64,000 bases of DNA from NCBI GenBank assembly GCA_014218235.1, contig CM024753.1, positions 188,208,348 through 188,272,347 on the forward strand, written 5' to 3'. The translations under genes were made by a program, and so were the position numbers. Shown piece after piece: positions 22,537 to 33,371 of this stretch. Every line of letters begins with the position of its first letter. Positions within the stretch are counted from its first letter, which is position 1. The notes beneath the pieces were generated by a model. It was not told where the DNA came from, did not search any database, and worked only from the letters and a program-made list of their open reading frames with translations. Source of the DNA: Colocasia esculenta (lineage: Eukaryota; Streptophyta; Magnoliopsida; Alismatales; Araceae).

Positions 22537-24433
22537 TAGTTATTAGACGAAAAACAAAGTGTAAACAATACAACAATGAGAAATATTATTAAATTTGTAA
22601 TATTATTATTACCTAATTTAAAAAGGAAGGATAAATAGAAATACAAGTCATAAATATCCAAATTAGAGTTCTAACACTACCCTAAATTAATACCCACAAA
22701 ATTAGCATTGTATCCTAACCAAAATAAAAGATTGAGAGACTAGGAAATCTAGATAAACATGAAAATTTAGGGGAAGTTAGAGTTCTATTAGAAATTAAAA
22801 ATACCATATCTATAAATAAACTCTCACATGGCCGACTATATTGCTCTTCTAAGACTTATTGGACGTGGAAGGGAAGTCAAAGGAGGAGGGAATCTTAGAG
22901 AGAAGGCTTGCTAGAAGATCTTCAAAGCGTCTTCATGTTCTAACCCCAAGAAGATCAACTCGTCCAAAGATAGGCAACCTCTCAAGCAAAATTAAATTAA
23001 ACTTCTTTGTAAGTTATTCGTGATCCTAGGAACGAAACCCCTCTCTTTTCCCCAATTTATATCATGCTATCTTCGTGTTTTTGACATCCAAAGTGCAAGT
23101 ACAAACATGTACCCGAGCCTTTCTCTTTGATCACAAACTCTATTTAATCCATGTTCACATGACTTTTCATGATCTCTGCATGTTTAGAAGTCTATTAGCG
23201 TTGTTTTAAAATTTGTTTCATCAATTTTCATGCTTTATACATCGAGAACAATATGTTTTTTCTACTTAAAAGTCGTTTCAGGCTCTCTGCACTAAGAACA
23301 CAAGAGACATTGAGTCCGCCTACTTGGTGCAGTCGCGTGATAAGTTACGACAAGAACGCACCCTCTCACTGGACCGCGCTGACTTATGGTGGTCGTGGTA
23401 TATCCCTAGACTATGATCTGAACACACCCCTTACCCAAACCGCGTTCAGACCGACAGTCCAGAAACCCTAATCTTTGTGATACCATGCTTCAAAATCATA
23501 TGTAAACTTTCTGTCGTGTCTCTGTTAATACTGTAACGCAATAAAATAAGCTTTATAATGATAAACATGTAATTATCTCCTTAAAAACAATCTATTTGAT
23601 CTCTCTAAATCTATGATTTCTCATCACATATACAGAAACTCATGTCTTGAAACTTGCAATGTTCATAACATATTTCATAATATATTTTGGTAAATTATTA
23701 AACTTTTGCACTTAAATCCCTATTAAATAAGGACTTAATTTTTGTTTTCTATCGATGTTTTGGAACACTGATATCATTGCTCCAATTTTTGTTTTCTATC
23801 GATGTTTTGGAACGTTGGTATCATTGCTCCATTGTTCTAAAAGTTCTTTAGAATGCCGAGAAAAAATGTTTCAACATACTTCTTAACGATGTGAGAACCT
23901 TTTGTCGGGTATTCCTCCTATCGGACTGGAGACCTTTATAAGTCTTTGCAAGCCTGGAATTCCTCTAGGACGCCGAGTTGTACCTTCAACACCTGAACAC
24001 CTCTAGGGACCATGTTGGACTTGTACAGTGCGACCTAACTAGCCAAATTATCTTCTCTGTGAATAGGTCTGCCTTGCTAACCGTGTTCTTAATGCGTCGG
24101 TCATGGGCACTGTGTCTTATCTTGTTAATGCACCGGACACCCTGACCGTGTTCTGGTCACGTCTGGAAGGTAGACCGCGTTCTCTATCAGATTGCCAGAA
24201 CCCGAGTGTTCTATCTGCAGTGGTTACTATTGATGCTTTATGTGATGTTTTACGTTCATGACCCATTGTATGTTTCTGGACAGTGCAGAAACTCTCATCT
24301 AAGTACTCTCTCTCTCTCTCTCTCATCCAATATCTCTCTTTCATGCTATTCAGCTCTATCCATCTACTATCTCATCTATTCTTGGTACTCTATATGGTCT
24401 TGACTGATTGTTTAAACATAATAAAATGCAACT
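22537..24433. other. Non-coding sequence, possibly an old LTR
   Basis: No coding motif. TATAAATA near 22811 followed by leader-like sequence suggests an LTR promoter. CG-bearing motifs such as GACCGCGTTC recur at 23320-23450 and 24060-24190, in the style of the other LTRs here. No PBS, PPT or LTR end pair was found, so it stays unassigned. A CT microsatellite (19 nt) is at 24306-24324. Confidence 0.35.
23737..23830. repeat. Tandem duplication, 2 x 47 bp
   Basis: Copies at 23737-23783 and 23784-23830, beginning AATTTTTGTTTTCTATCGAT and ending CATTGCTCC, differ at three positions. Confidence 0.9.
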
Positions 24434-26753
24434 TGTAAGACCCGGCCCTCTTGGGCCCTTGGCCCAGTCCCCAGGGTCGCAACATGGTCGGGCCAGGGGA
24501 GCCCGTCGCAACAGGCTTTTGGACGCGGCACACCTGGTCGTCGTGACATGGTCGCGACGGGGGTGGGCATCACGTTCTAGTCGCGGCGTCTAAAGGTGAC
24601 GCGACTGCATTTCTGATCGATCTGATTGCTGTCCTTTCTGTCAAAATGACTTTGTCGGGTGTCAGGTGCGTACAACGTTGACACGACTTAACAGACTGTC
24701 ATGTTCTGATTTTCTCGGTCTTCGAGGTTTGACCACTTTTGGGGTCGCGCAGGGGCAGGCGGTCGCGACATGGTCGAGATGTCCTTGGGCGTCGCGACAT
24801 GGTGAGTGTCACGCCGGCCCGACCGGTCGTGTCTTGGCGCCCATCGATTCAAAACCGAGGCCGGCGCCCCTTTCCCCTTTCTCCACCTTTTCTTTCTTCT
24901 TCTTCTTTCTTCTTCCTCTCTCGAGCTCTCTTGTGTTCTCCGATGATTCTTGGGTGCTCGTGGCGAGGTGGTGACATCCCCTTCGTGTAGGCGGCGTGCT
25001 CGTGGTGCTTGAAGCGAGGAGGAGGTGGTCATTCCGATGTGAAGGCCCCAACGGGTCACCTCTACTCATGGAGGTAGGGACCCCTTGTCTCCTCTCATCC
25101 TAGCATGCTCTCTTCCCCTTGATAATCCTTGATTCTCCATGGTTTTGGGGTTGTGGGAGTGAGATCCATGCTCCGTGTTGCGCGGTTTTCCCCTTTGAAA
25201 GTAGTTCTCCAAGTGATTACATGATTCGTGGGGTTTGAGGGTGGTTTGCATACTTATAAGCTTTCCTATGTGTTTCCTATGTTTTCCCCTCCCCCTATGG
25301 ATGTGTTTGTACCGTTTTTAAGGCGGTCTTTAGGAGGACTGCACCGGGACCCCCCTCGGCTGAGATCGCGGCCAGTATAGAGGTCGCAATGATGTATCGA
25401 CTGGCGCGGCCGCCACGACATCATCGCGACACTCTGAGGCGTCGCGACATGGTTGCGACGGCCTTGGGCATCGCGACAGTGTCACGACAGCCTGTGGCGT
25501 CACGACAGTGTCGCGACGGCCCTGAGCGTCGCGATAGCATCAGAGACAGGTAAGTCTTGTGGAGTTCCGTTTTCTGTGGAGTCTTCGTCGTTTCCGGTTC
25601 TTGCTGTACCCGTGGCACCAGTGCTAGTTTCCTAGTACGGTCCTACACTAGTCATTCGCCTAGTGCTCGGCACTTGAGGGCTTGTCCCGTGAGAGAGGTT
25701 GGTACCGTTGCCTGGAACCCCTATCCCCGCATGCCTGTTGAGGGAGTACTCTGGACGGCGGGCATACTCGAGTCACGGACTTTGGAGGGGGGGGAAGGGT
25801 GGTTAGGACAGTGGCATTGAGTCGTTTGCAGAGCTCTCTTAGTTGGTCTGGGACGCCGAGGCCATTTGGAGTCCTTCTCGACGCAGGTCAGTCAGTCCTT
25901 TTCTCACTGCCTCGCTCTTTGTGGCCCAGGAACCACTTAAAGAGGCCAGGCATGGGACCGTAGTCCGACCAGACTATGGCGGTTACTATTGTGTTACTTG
26001 TGTTCCTGCCCCACTCTGACGAGACATGGAGGTTTGGACCTGGGTCGAGGATAAGACGTCAGTGGACGCACCTGACTGATTGACTAATGGTAGCATTTTC
26101 CATAGCTAGTGTCTCTTGTCCAGGCAGGGTTCACTCTGTCTGTGTTGCCAGCCATGTGGTGGTCACGACGTGTAGTTCTATGGAGCTTTTCGACCGTGGT
26201 GTCCTTCCGTGCCGTTGCTAGTTAGTAGCCTTGCTTCCGCACTTTCCCTTGTAGAGTAGAAGATACAACTTTTGTAATTTAATTGTCTATATATTCTTCT
26301 GCCTGTTAGAGCCAGTAGGAGATTGGTAATCCCTACTGAGCTTCTGTTGTGGAGCTCATCCCTTTCCTTTTCCAGGTGAGACTTCTCAGTAGCGGCAGGG
26401 CACGCGTCTGGCGGAGGAGGCGGGGCGGTAGTCGTCATCCCCGCAGCTAGTAGTGTTTTCCTCCTTCAGTTGTACGGAACCCTCGGGGTATGCCCCTAAG
26501 TTCTCTATCCTCCCCCCTTTTTACTTATACTAGTGTGCGTGTGTTGGGACTGTACCTAGAGAGATACGCTGCGGTCTCGCTCTCCTTTCTGCTTCCGCGT
26601 GTGTGCTTCTATTTCAGTAGTTGACGTTTATTTCCCTTACATATTCTGTTAGACTTGTGTTATAGCCCTTCTGGACCCCCGGATCCGTGGGCGGCCACTG
26701 CAAAAATCGGGTCCTCGGCTTGAGCCGAGGGTCGGGTTCTCGGGGTCGTTACA
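24434..26753 (-). mobile_element. Solo LTR (2.3 kb), relative of the F LTR
   Basis: Left end TGTAAGACCCGG, right end GGGTCGTTACA. The minus-strand reading TGTAACGACCC...CCCACGGATCCGG parallels the first 80 bp of the F LTR at 48514. The other end (TGTAAGACCCGG) is the reverse complement of F's CCGGGTCTTACA. The flanks CAACT and TGACT match at 3 of 5 with two transitions, a weak eroded duplication. There is no internal domain. It contains the 29-bp CG array at 25384-25538. The minus strand assignment assumes F's orientation. Confidence 0.77.
25384..25538. repeat. 29-bp-period CG motif array (TCGCGAC repeats)
   Basis: Units start at 25384, 25413, 25442, 25471, 25500 and 25529, an exact 29-bp period with five full units and one partial. 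Units carry TCGCGAC or TCACGAC-type motifs, two per unit in the better-preserved copies, followed by a GCCNTGNGC-like spacer. GTCGCGAC is a perfect palindrome. Confidence 0.85.
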
Positions 26754-26854
26754 TGACTAATGCTTGGCAATAAAAGGGTCCGATGTACTCTTAAAATGTG
26801 CGCCCAAAAGTGCTATTTGCCTAAAGGAGTTAATTAAACATAGTGTTTGGCATT
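26754..26854. other. Short old non-coding segment between solo LTR and LINE
   Basis: About 100 bp of the sequence into which both the solo LTR and the LINE inserted. No gene or element recognised. Confidence 0.5.
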
Positions 26855-27288
26855 ACACTTTTTTTATTATTAAAAAGATGGTCCTCAGGGCCTCAAACTA
26901 GGAGAGTGCACTCTCCCCCAGAAGGGGGGAATGTTCTCACTCCACCAGCAAGGACACTTGGGCCAAAATTACATATAACGAAGGAAGGAATACAACTGCA
27001 AAGGGGCATACCCCCGTCAGACCAGCCTAACATTCAAAAGACCAGATATGTCCCGAACAGTTGGCCTCAGAAGACGTCATTATGCCTGGATATAACAGCA
27101 TGATTGGCGAGCTGGTCCGCCACCTGATTTGTTTCACGAAAGACATGTGAGATCAGACAGGACTCTTTATATAGCATGTCCCTTACAAGACGCTACTATC
27201 TGTAGGTTTGCCAAGATACACACCTATTCTGCCTTAAGGAATTAACAAGGGTGAGGGAATCTGAATAAATAGCAGATAGGCGAATTCC

Positions 27289-27703
27289 TTAGGAAGTAGC
27301 CAGACGAAGGCCATCACAAAGAGCCCGAGTTTCAGCAATCAGACTGTTACCTGCCCCATAGAAATGAGCAAAAGCCACCACAACAAACCCATGTCTATCC
27401 CGAATGTAGCCACTTCCACCACAATTCCCTGGATTCCCCTTAGACGCTCCATCAACATTAAGGCAAAAATTCTCAATAGGAGGAATCCAGCGAATAAACT
27501 TCAGTTGCATAGAAGTAACTTGGGGGGCAAAAACCATAATGTTGGAGAATCTGCAGCTCTAACGGCGTGGGAGCAACTTTGAAGGAGTTTTTGGTAAGAG
27601 CGAAAGAGATGTTGAGCTTAATGTTTCTAATGATTTCATCAGCCCGAATGTTCTTGGCATCATACCTCGCTACACATCTGCCCTTCCAGAGCTCCCATAA
27701 CAT
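27289..27703 (-). pseudogene. LINE ORF2: linker and RNase H domain
   Basis: Two overlapping frames: a linker with LMLWELWKGRCVARYDA (27473-27703) and the RNase H fold (27289-27537) with LNVDGASKGNPGNCGGSGYI, the conserved first catalytic Asp and glycine-rich strand, and LIAETRALCDGL, holding the catalytic Glu. A frameshift divides them. Plant L1 elements are known to carry this RVT_3-type RNase H at the C terminus. Confidence 0.85.
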
Positions 27704-27835
27704 AAGTATCAGGCAGTAAAGAGAAATGAAGCCAACAGGAGAGCGAATATTAGAGTGAATAATAAAACCCCAAACCCTAGCAGTGATGTGAGTATGAAGA
27801 TGGATTCTATTGCTGATAAGAGGCAGAAACCAGCA

Positions 27836-28978
27836 TCAAAGCTTCACAGCAGTAACACTGTAAATGAAAATGTCATCAAGAACCTCTACCTGAGGAGGTG
27901 CACAATAATGGCATCGAGATACCAAAGGTATACCATAGTCCATGATTCTACTGTCAACAGGAACCGCTCTATTCAGAACCTTCCAACAAAACAAAGATGC
28001 TCTAGGACTAAAGGAGTGCTGCCAAATCTTCTGAATAGTAGGACGATGGACCCCAATATCCCTAACCAGGTTATAAGCAGAGCTGGTAGAAAAATAGTCA
28101 TTGGGAGTAGCAGCCCAAACACACTTGTCCTCCTCATTATTTAGTTGCAGACCTTGAAGAATTGCACCTGGTAAAACCGCCCTCATTGGATGGGAGCCAT
28201 CACGAACCACCTCCTGTAGAGAGATGCCCTCACCTTCAAAGGAGTCTTGAAGCATGTAAGACAGGGGTTGGTCACCCATCCAAATATCCTTCAAGATATC
28301 AATCATGTCTCCCTTGCCATGAATCCATATTGTGTTCTTATAAATAATAGTGTTTGCAACCATGCAAACTCGCTTTGGCATCCCACGAATCCGATTATAA
28401 TTGCTAGATTGAAAACGCCTTCTTGCATACAAAGACCATAAGGAACTACCATGACGTATATTCCACAATTGCTTAACTGCCAGAGACATTTAGACATGCA
28501 GCATATTTCGGACTCCTAGACCTTCTTCCTGTTTAGGGCATTGAATAGTATGCCAAGCAACCCAATGCCTACGACGAGAACCATCCGACCCATTCCAGAA
28601 GAAAGCAGCTACATACTTCTCAATGTATGATATAACCGATTTTGGGATAAAGGAAGAAGCAGAAAGATAAACTGGGATAGAAGATAGAACAGAATTAATC
28701 AAGGTTACCCTACCAGCTTGAGAAATTAACTTGGATTTTCAGCTTCCCAGTTTGGCATTAAATTTATCAATGAGATTCTTGTAATCAGTGGCCAAGACCC
28801 TTCCAGATCTCAGCGGGACCCCCAGATAAAGCAAAGGACCAACCTGCCTCATGTAACCTGAAGCCTCCTTAATTCTTTGAATTGAATGCGAAGAAGCTTT
28901 CCCAAAAACCATAAAAGAACTCTTGCTGGAATTGATAGTTTGGCCAGAGGATTGCGCATACTTATTAAGAAAATGCAA
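27836..28978 (-). pseudogene. LINE ORF2: RT C-terminal and zf-RVT region (broken)
   Basis: The frame begins at the truncated RT end with LHFLNKYAQSSGQTINSSKS and VGPLLYLGVPL, passes the thumb-like PVYLSASSFIPKSVI and FFWNGSDGSRRRHWVAW, and enters the zf-RVT domain (WAATPNDYFSTSSAYNLVRD, SPRASLFCWKVLNRAVPVDS). Two in-frame stops are typical transitions: TGA for Trp at 28739-28741 (GS*KSKL) and TAA for Gln at 28490-28492 (LHV*MSLA). The zinc ligands CHYC are visible near the end. This region supports reverse transcription but cannot be made here. Confidence 0.85.
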
Positions 28979-28983
28979 ACACT

Positions 28984-29969
28984 ATCTATCTCGACTATCT
29001 AATGTTAATCAAAGTGCTATCCTAGACTTGTTACTCACTATGCTATGAACTATACGTGCTATTTCGTACTATGGCCATCAATCTCTTGTGCTATACTTGC
29101 TATGCTTGCTTTTTTTTTTACAACATGATACATCATGTTATTGCTCTCTTGACATTACATGACACTCTATCTTTAGTTACACTGCTCTTTAATGCACTAA
29201 TTACTTTTAGCCTATTTGACCATGAGATATAAGACCTACTAGGCATTATCGCTCATCAAGTGATATTTGTGAACGTTTCAGGTAAGTCTGGTGATAAAGA
29301 CCACATTCATGAGAAAGGGAATGACCTAAAGTGATTCGGAATGTCCCTAAAGTGCAAGAGTTATCTTAGACTCTTAGTTAGTTAGTTTTCATTTTTTCAA
29401 TGTAAGGTGTTAATGGACCCTAAGTATTGGCTCTACATTAGTGACTGTAATGGACGATGGAGATTGATTATGAGTAAAAGTTATTTGATTTCTCTAACTC
29501 AATTATCTAATGGTTTGACATCTAGTATTGCTCTATACTCGCTCGATTGCAACTGCATGTCTCAATATTTCACGTCGGGGCATGACAGCCTTCTTCCCTC
29601 CCTTGTTGTGCTTGACTCTTCTCCCTTCTTCCTCTTTTAGGCTTACTAATGTCTCCATAGTTCTTTCACTTTGCCCTTCTTCATTTCCATCCAGGCATTA
29701 TTTTGTTTAGGATTGAATCTTTTTCCCTATTATATTTCTCTATTGCTCTGTTTGGCGCTCTATCTTTATCATCACTAGTTATCTATTGCTTGTTTTTGTG
29801 TTTGTCTTCTCTTTCCTGCAAGATCTTCTGACTTGATAGTGATCCCTTAGGGATCCAAGGTGCTAGCTCAAGGCCATCAAGCTCTACTACCTCTGAATAT
29901 CGGGTTTTGGTGTCTTTGGTATAACTCGTGGTCTGTGGCCCTTTCGCACTCTCTGTCAGCTAATGCATC
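28984..29969. other. Non-coding sequence left of T2
   Basis: About 1 kb with no ORF above 77 codons and no motif recognised. In style (short TCTAT/CTATG words) it resembles 24330-24430, consistent with one old sequence split by the solo LTR and LINE. Confidence 0.4.
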
Positions 29970-30313
29970 TGATACGAAGGGTTCCCGACCGGTTGACTGA
30001 ATGTTCTATCTGGCCGCCCGACCTAAGGCCTGGGCCGACGTCTATGCGTGCCCTGAGTTAGGGGATTCGCCGACAACCTGGCTCGGCTGGCCCGACCCCA
30101 TCATTCCTCCTTGGTCCAATCTCCTTAGCGTGGCCCAAGGAGACGATCAGTATGTTAGGCTCAAGCCCGTTTCGTGTCCAACTCATCCGCGAAATTCTCG
30201 GAGTGCAGCTCACGCGATTGTAGGATTTACGAAGGTAACGTCCACAGATCGTGCACACTCGGCAATTACGGCCATTAAGACCACAATCTCGATGATTCAG
30301 CCAGCCATTTATA

Positions 30314-32031
30314 TGTTGGCCCTTTTTGGTACGGCAGCAAGCCAACCTAGAGGGGGGGGTGAATAGGATTTTCTGCTTTCTGAAATAGAATCTTAAACAC
30401 AGAAAATAACACTTGAAAGCTTGGTTAGTTCAGTGTGATAGAGAGTGCAGTGCGGAAGCAAATAAACAATCACACAAGGACACAGGAGATTTATCCTGGT
30501 TCGGCCCTTCCCACATGGAAGTCCTACGTCCAGTCCCCAAGCAAACTCTTGGGATTTCACTAACCAAGGGTACAGTCCCCCTTATGGACCTTACAACACC
30601 CTGGATCCCCCACCAGGTCTTCTTCTCTTTCCCGGGCAAGAAGGCAGCCCACTTCTCTTACAGGTAAAGAAGCCAACCTCCTGGAACAAACCCCAGTGCG
30701 GTTCTGCTAGACACAAACCCCTAGCTGGGTTAACAACTGGTACAAACCCCAGTTAGGTTCTGCTAGACACCAACCCCTAGCTGGGTTAACAACTGTATAC
30801 AGTCCTACAGCTGGACACAGATCTTTCTTAGAAAGATCAGACTGAGAGACCTTACAAGATGAACACTCATGTAAAGCTCACAGTCCCAAACTCTCCCCAA
30901 ATATACAATGAGCTCGGAGAGAAAACAGAAGAGAGAAAAGAAGGCTCGAATGCTTGAAAGCTTGGAAGCTTGAGAGCTTGAAATGCTTCTTCTTGGCTCG
31001 GGCTCTTTCTCTCTTTCCTTGAGTGTATGTGGCGTGAAGGTGCTTCTCACAGATGTACACTCCTTCAAAGATATTCAAGAAAAGGCTCTTATGTTCTTCA
31101 GCAATGCTTCCATCTTTTATATTGAGCAGCTTTAGAATAGATCCGTTGAAGAGATCCGTTGGAGTTCTAGCCGTTGCTCATCTCCTCTTCATTTGTCTTA
31201 ATCAGACTCTGATGGTCTTCGATGTCTGTGAGCATAGAAGAGAGTGTTAGCATAAAAGAGTGTTTATGATAAACGATGCATGGTACTGTGCTTCTGCTGA
31301 CATACTGAAAATAGTAGGTCATATCTTTTTGACAAGATTCTGAAATATGCATGCAGCTTTTTGTCAGAAGATATTTGACTTTTTATTTAAGCACCAAGCA
31401 TATTTGAAATATAAAGGCAATCTGTGTTTGAACAGAATCCATGAAGAAATCGTTATGAGCATGACTTATGAAATCGTTATGTGAAGAGTCGTTGCTCATT
31501 TATAAACAAATCGATGTGAACAAATCGTTGTGAGAGCAAGTCGTTGCGCTCACTTATAGAATCGTTATGAGATCGATTTCTTACTAAATCAATGCGCTTA
31601 AAGAGGAAATCGTTATGGCATCGACTTCTTAACAAATCGTTGCGCTTACAGAAGAAATCGTTATGGCATCGACTTCTTTTACAGAAGAAATCGTTGCGAA
31701 CACTTATGAAATCGTTATGGCATCGACTTCTTAACAAATCGTTATGGGAACGATTTCTTACCAAATCACTGCGCTCAAAGAAGAAATCGTTATGGCATCA
31801 ACTTCTTAACAAATCGTTGCGCTTAATATTTTGGCACTTTAAACAGAAATCGATGTATATTGATTAAACATCGATTTTATCATTTTAGTGCGCCAAATAT
31901 TGCATCAATGAAAGACTTAGCATTTTGCTATGGGATTGATGCGACACAGATGAAACAAAAATATTCATTATGTTATCATCATAAGTTTTGTTATCACCAA
32001 AATACAAGGACAGCCATAGAGTGGTTCAACA
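30314..32031 (-). mobile_element. 3' LTR of element C
   Basis: Plus-strand ends TGTTGGCCC and GGTTCAACA. It has a 2 x 56-bp tandem repeat at 30681-30792 with CTAGCTGGGTTAACAACTG-type ends, a TATA box on the minus strand (ATATAAAAG, 31114-31122) and a U3 hairpin array at 31440-31890. Confidence 0.95.
31440..31890 (-). repeat. U3 array of AAATCGTT-type motifs and hairpins in C
   Basis: AAATCG/CGATTT-type motifs recur every 20-30 bp. Clear hairpins have 9-nt arms and 9-nt loops: AAGAAATCG/CGACTTCTT (31652-31678, one mismatch) and AACAAATCG/CGATTTCTT (31733-31759). In element orientation the array lies upstream of the TATA box, where an LTR enhancer would be. The LTR at 33372-35088 has the same array at about 34497-34947. 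Peptide-like repeats in its open frames are artefacts. Confidence 0.85.
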
Positions 32032-32045
32032 ATCTCCCCCTTTTT
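32032..32045 (-). other. Polypurine tract of element C
   Basis: Minus-strand AAAAAGGGGGAGAT directly before the 3' LTR start TGTTGAACC. With the upstream TCATCACC it matches the usual 3' end of SIRE-type internal domains. It primes plus-strand DNA. Confidence 0.92.
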
Positions 32046-32583
32046 GGTGATGACAAAATTTATGCGAATTTTCTGATAGGGATAATCATGAAACGCTTTC
32101 AATCATGAAAACATGCAGAATTAAATCTTGAAACATGCAGAGACATACAGAAAATTCATAGTGCATACATACTCTCCCCCTTTTTGTCACTAACCAAAAA
32201 GGAAGGATCTTACCATGCATTTCTCTCCCCCTTAGAGAGAACTTCTTACCATAGAGGGGTTCAACAATGATTGACATAAATGAATAACTCCCCCTTAGTC
32301 TGTGCTCCCCCTGAGTGAGAGACTCCCTCTTAATGTGAGGCAAGTCTGATCTTGTTGCTCTTGACCTTTGACATGTTGTTTGTCAAGTCTTCAAGATTTT
32401 TATCTGCATACATCTTAACAGAAAACTTGCAAACACTGTTAGTAGCATTGTAGCTTACTGAATATAACAAACATAAATGTACATTAAAAATACAAAACTA
32501 AAACTAAAGGATGACTACTTCCTCTTCAGATTAGAATGAAGTGAAGAGTTGGTAATCACCAATCGGATGTTTTTGAGCATCCT

Positions 32584-33309
32584 CTAACCATACCCATTTG
32601 AATGCCTTTTCCTTTTGTTCATCAAGAGTAGATAGGCATTTTCTTCTTTAATGTTGAAGCTACCTGAGGAGTTGTTTACAGAAGATGTCTCCTGAGAAGT
32701 TACTTGGATTTTATGAGCCTTATCCTCAGCGTTTTCATCATCAGAAGCTTCTTCAGCGCTTATTTCTTTAGAGATATCCTTTTTGAAAAAGATATGAGGC
32801 TTCCCCACAATCTGAGGTTCCTCCTTTATTTCTTCTTCTTCATGTGGAAGGATAACTTCCTGAGGTGCTTCCTATTGCTCCCCTTGAGTGGCGACAGTTA
32901 GAGATGATGGAGTTATAGCTTCCTGTCTTGTTTCTTTAAACACTTGAGCATCAGTAGGTATTTCATCCGTAGTGGGTATTTCTTCATATGTGAGCTTCAA
33001 TTTGTCCCACATATCTTTAGCAGATTTGCATGCAGACACTCTACTAAATTCTCTTTTGGATAAGGCACAACATAAGTAGTTCTTAGCTTTAAAGTTTAAA
33101 GATAATTTACTTTTATCAGCAGGTGTAATGGCAGTAGTGCCTTCAATAGGAACAATAACAAAATCACCTACCTCAATTACCTGCCACAGATCAAAGTCTG
33201 TGCCTCGAATGAAGCATTCTATTCTCATCTTCCAATATTGATAATCTTCTCCATCAAAGAATGGAGGTCTGGTGACTGATTGACCTTCAGCATATCCTTG
33301 AGCTGCCAT
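32584..33309 (-). pseudogene. gag: Partial gag of element C (SIRE/Maximus type)
   Basis: ATG at 33309 starts a Gag with RPPFFDGEDYQYWKMRIECF and DFDLWQVIEVGD, the copia-type gag (UBN2 family) N terminus, then LCCALSKREFSRVSACKSAK and MWDKLKLTYEE. An in-frame TAG at 32872-32874 (CAG to TAG) interrupts, and the same frame goes on through Glu-rich sequence to 32584. The usual zinc knuckle and everything downstream are absent. A SIRE gag-pol would span several kb, so most of it has been deleted. Even this fragment gives only a 145-residue peptide. Confidence 0.87.
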
Positions 33310-33358
33310 AGATCTTTGCTCTAAGATCGTTGGATCTTCTTGGAAGTTCAGAGACCCT

Positions 33359-33369
33359 CTCTGATACCA
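33359..33369 (-). other. Primer binding site of element C
   Basis: Minus-strand TGGTATCAGAG, two bases after the 5' LTR end, complementary to initiator tRNA-Met. Confidence 0.9.
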
Positions 33370-33371
33370 CT

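Larger units (their letters stand above)
26860..28978 (-). mobile_element. 5'-truncated LINE (L1 clade)
   Basis: 2.1 kb on the minus strand, ending in a short A-rich tail (plus-strand TTTTTTTATTATTAAAAAG at 26860). Its truncated 5' end lies inside the RT domain near 28978. ACACT occurs on both sides (26855-26859 and 28979-28983), a short candidate target duplication. The presence of RT C-terminus, zf-RVT zinc-binding region and a plant-type RNase H in that order identifies a plant L1-clade non-LTR retrotransposon. The endonuclease and RT catalytic core are absent, so the copy was dead on arrival. Confidence 0.88.

Noticed and set aside
22140..24433. A full LTR element starting TGTAGCAACCC
   Set aside because: No matching LTR end, primer site or target duplication could be found.
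31477..31867. Repeat peptides (HNDFF/KSLWHRLL types) as a repeat protein
   Set aside because: They are translations of the LTR hairpin array on both strands; identical frames occur in both LTRs of C.
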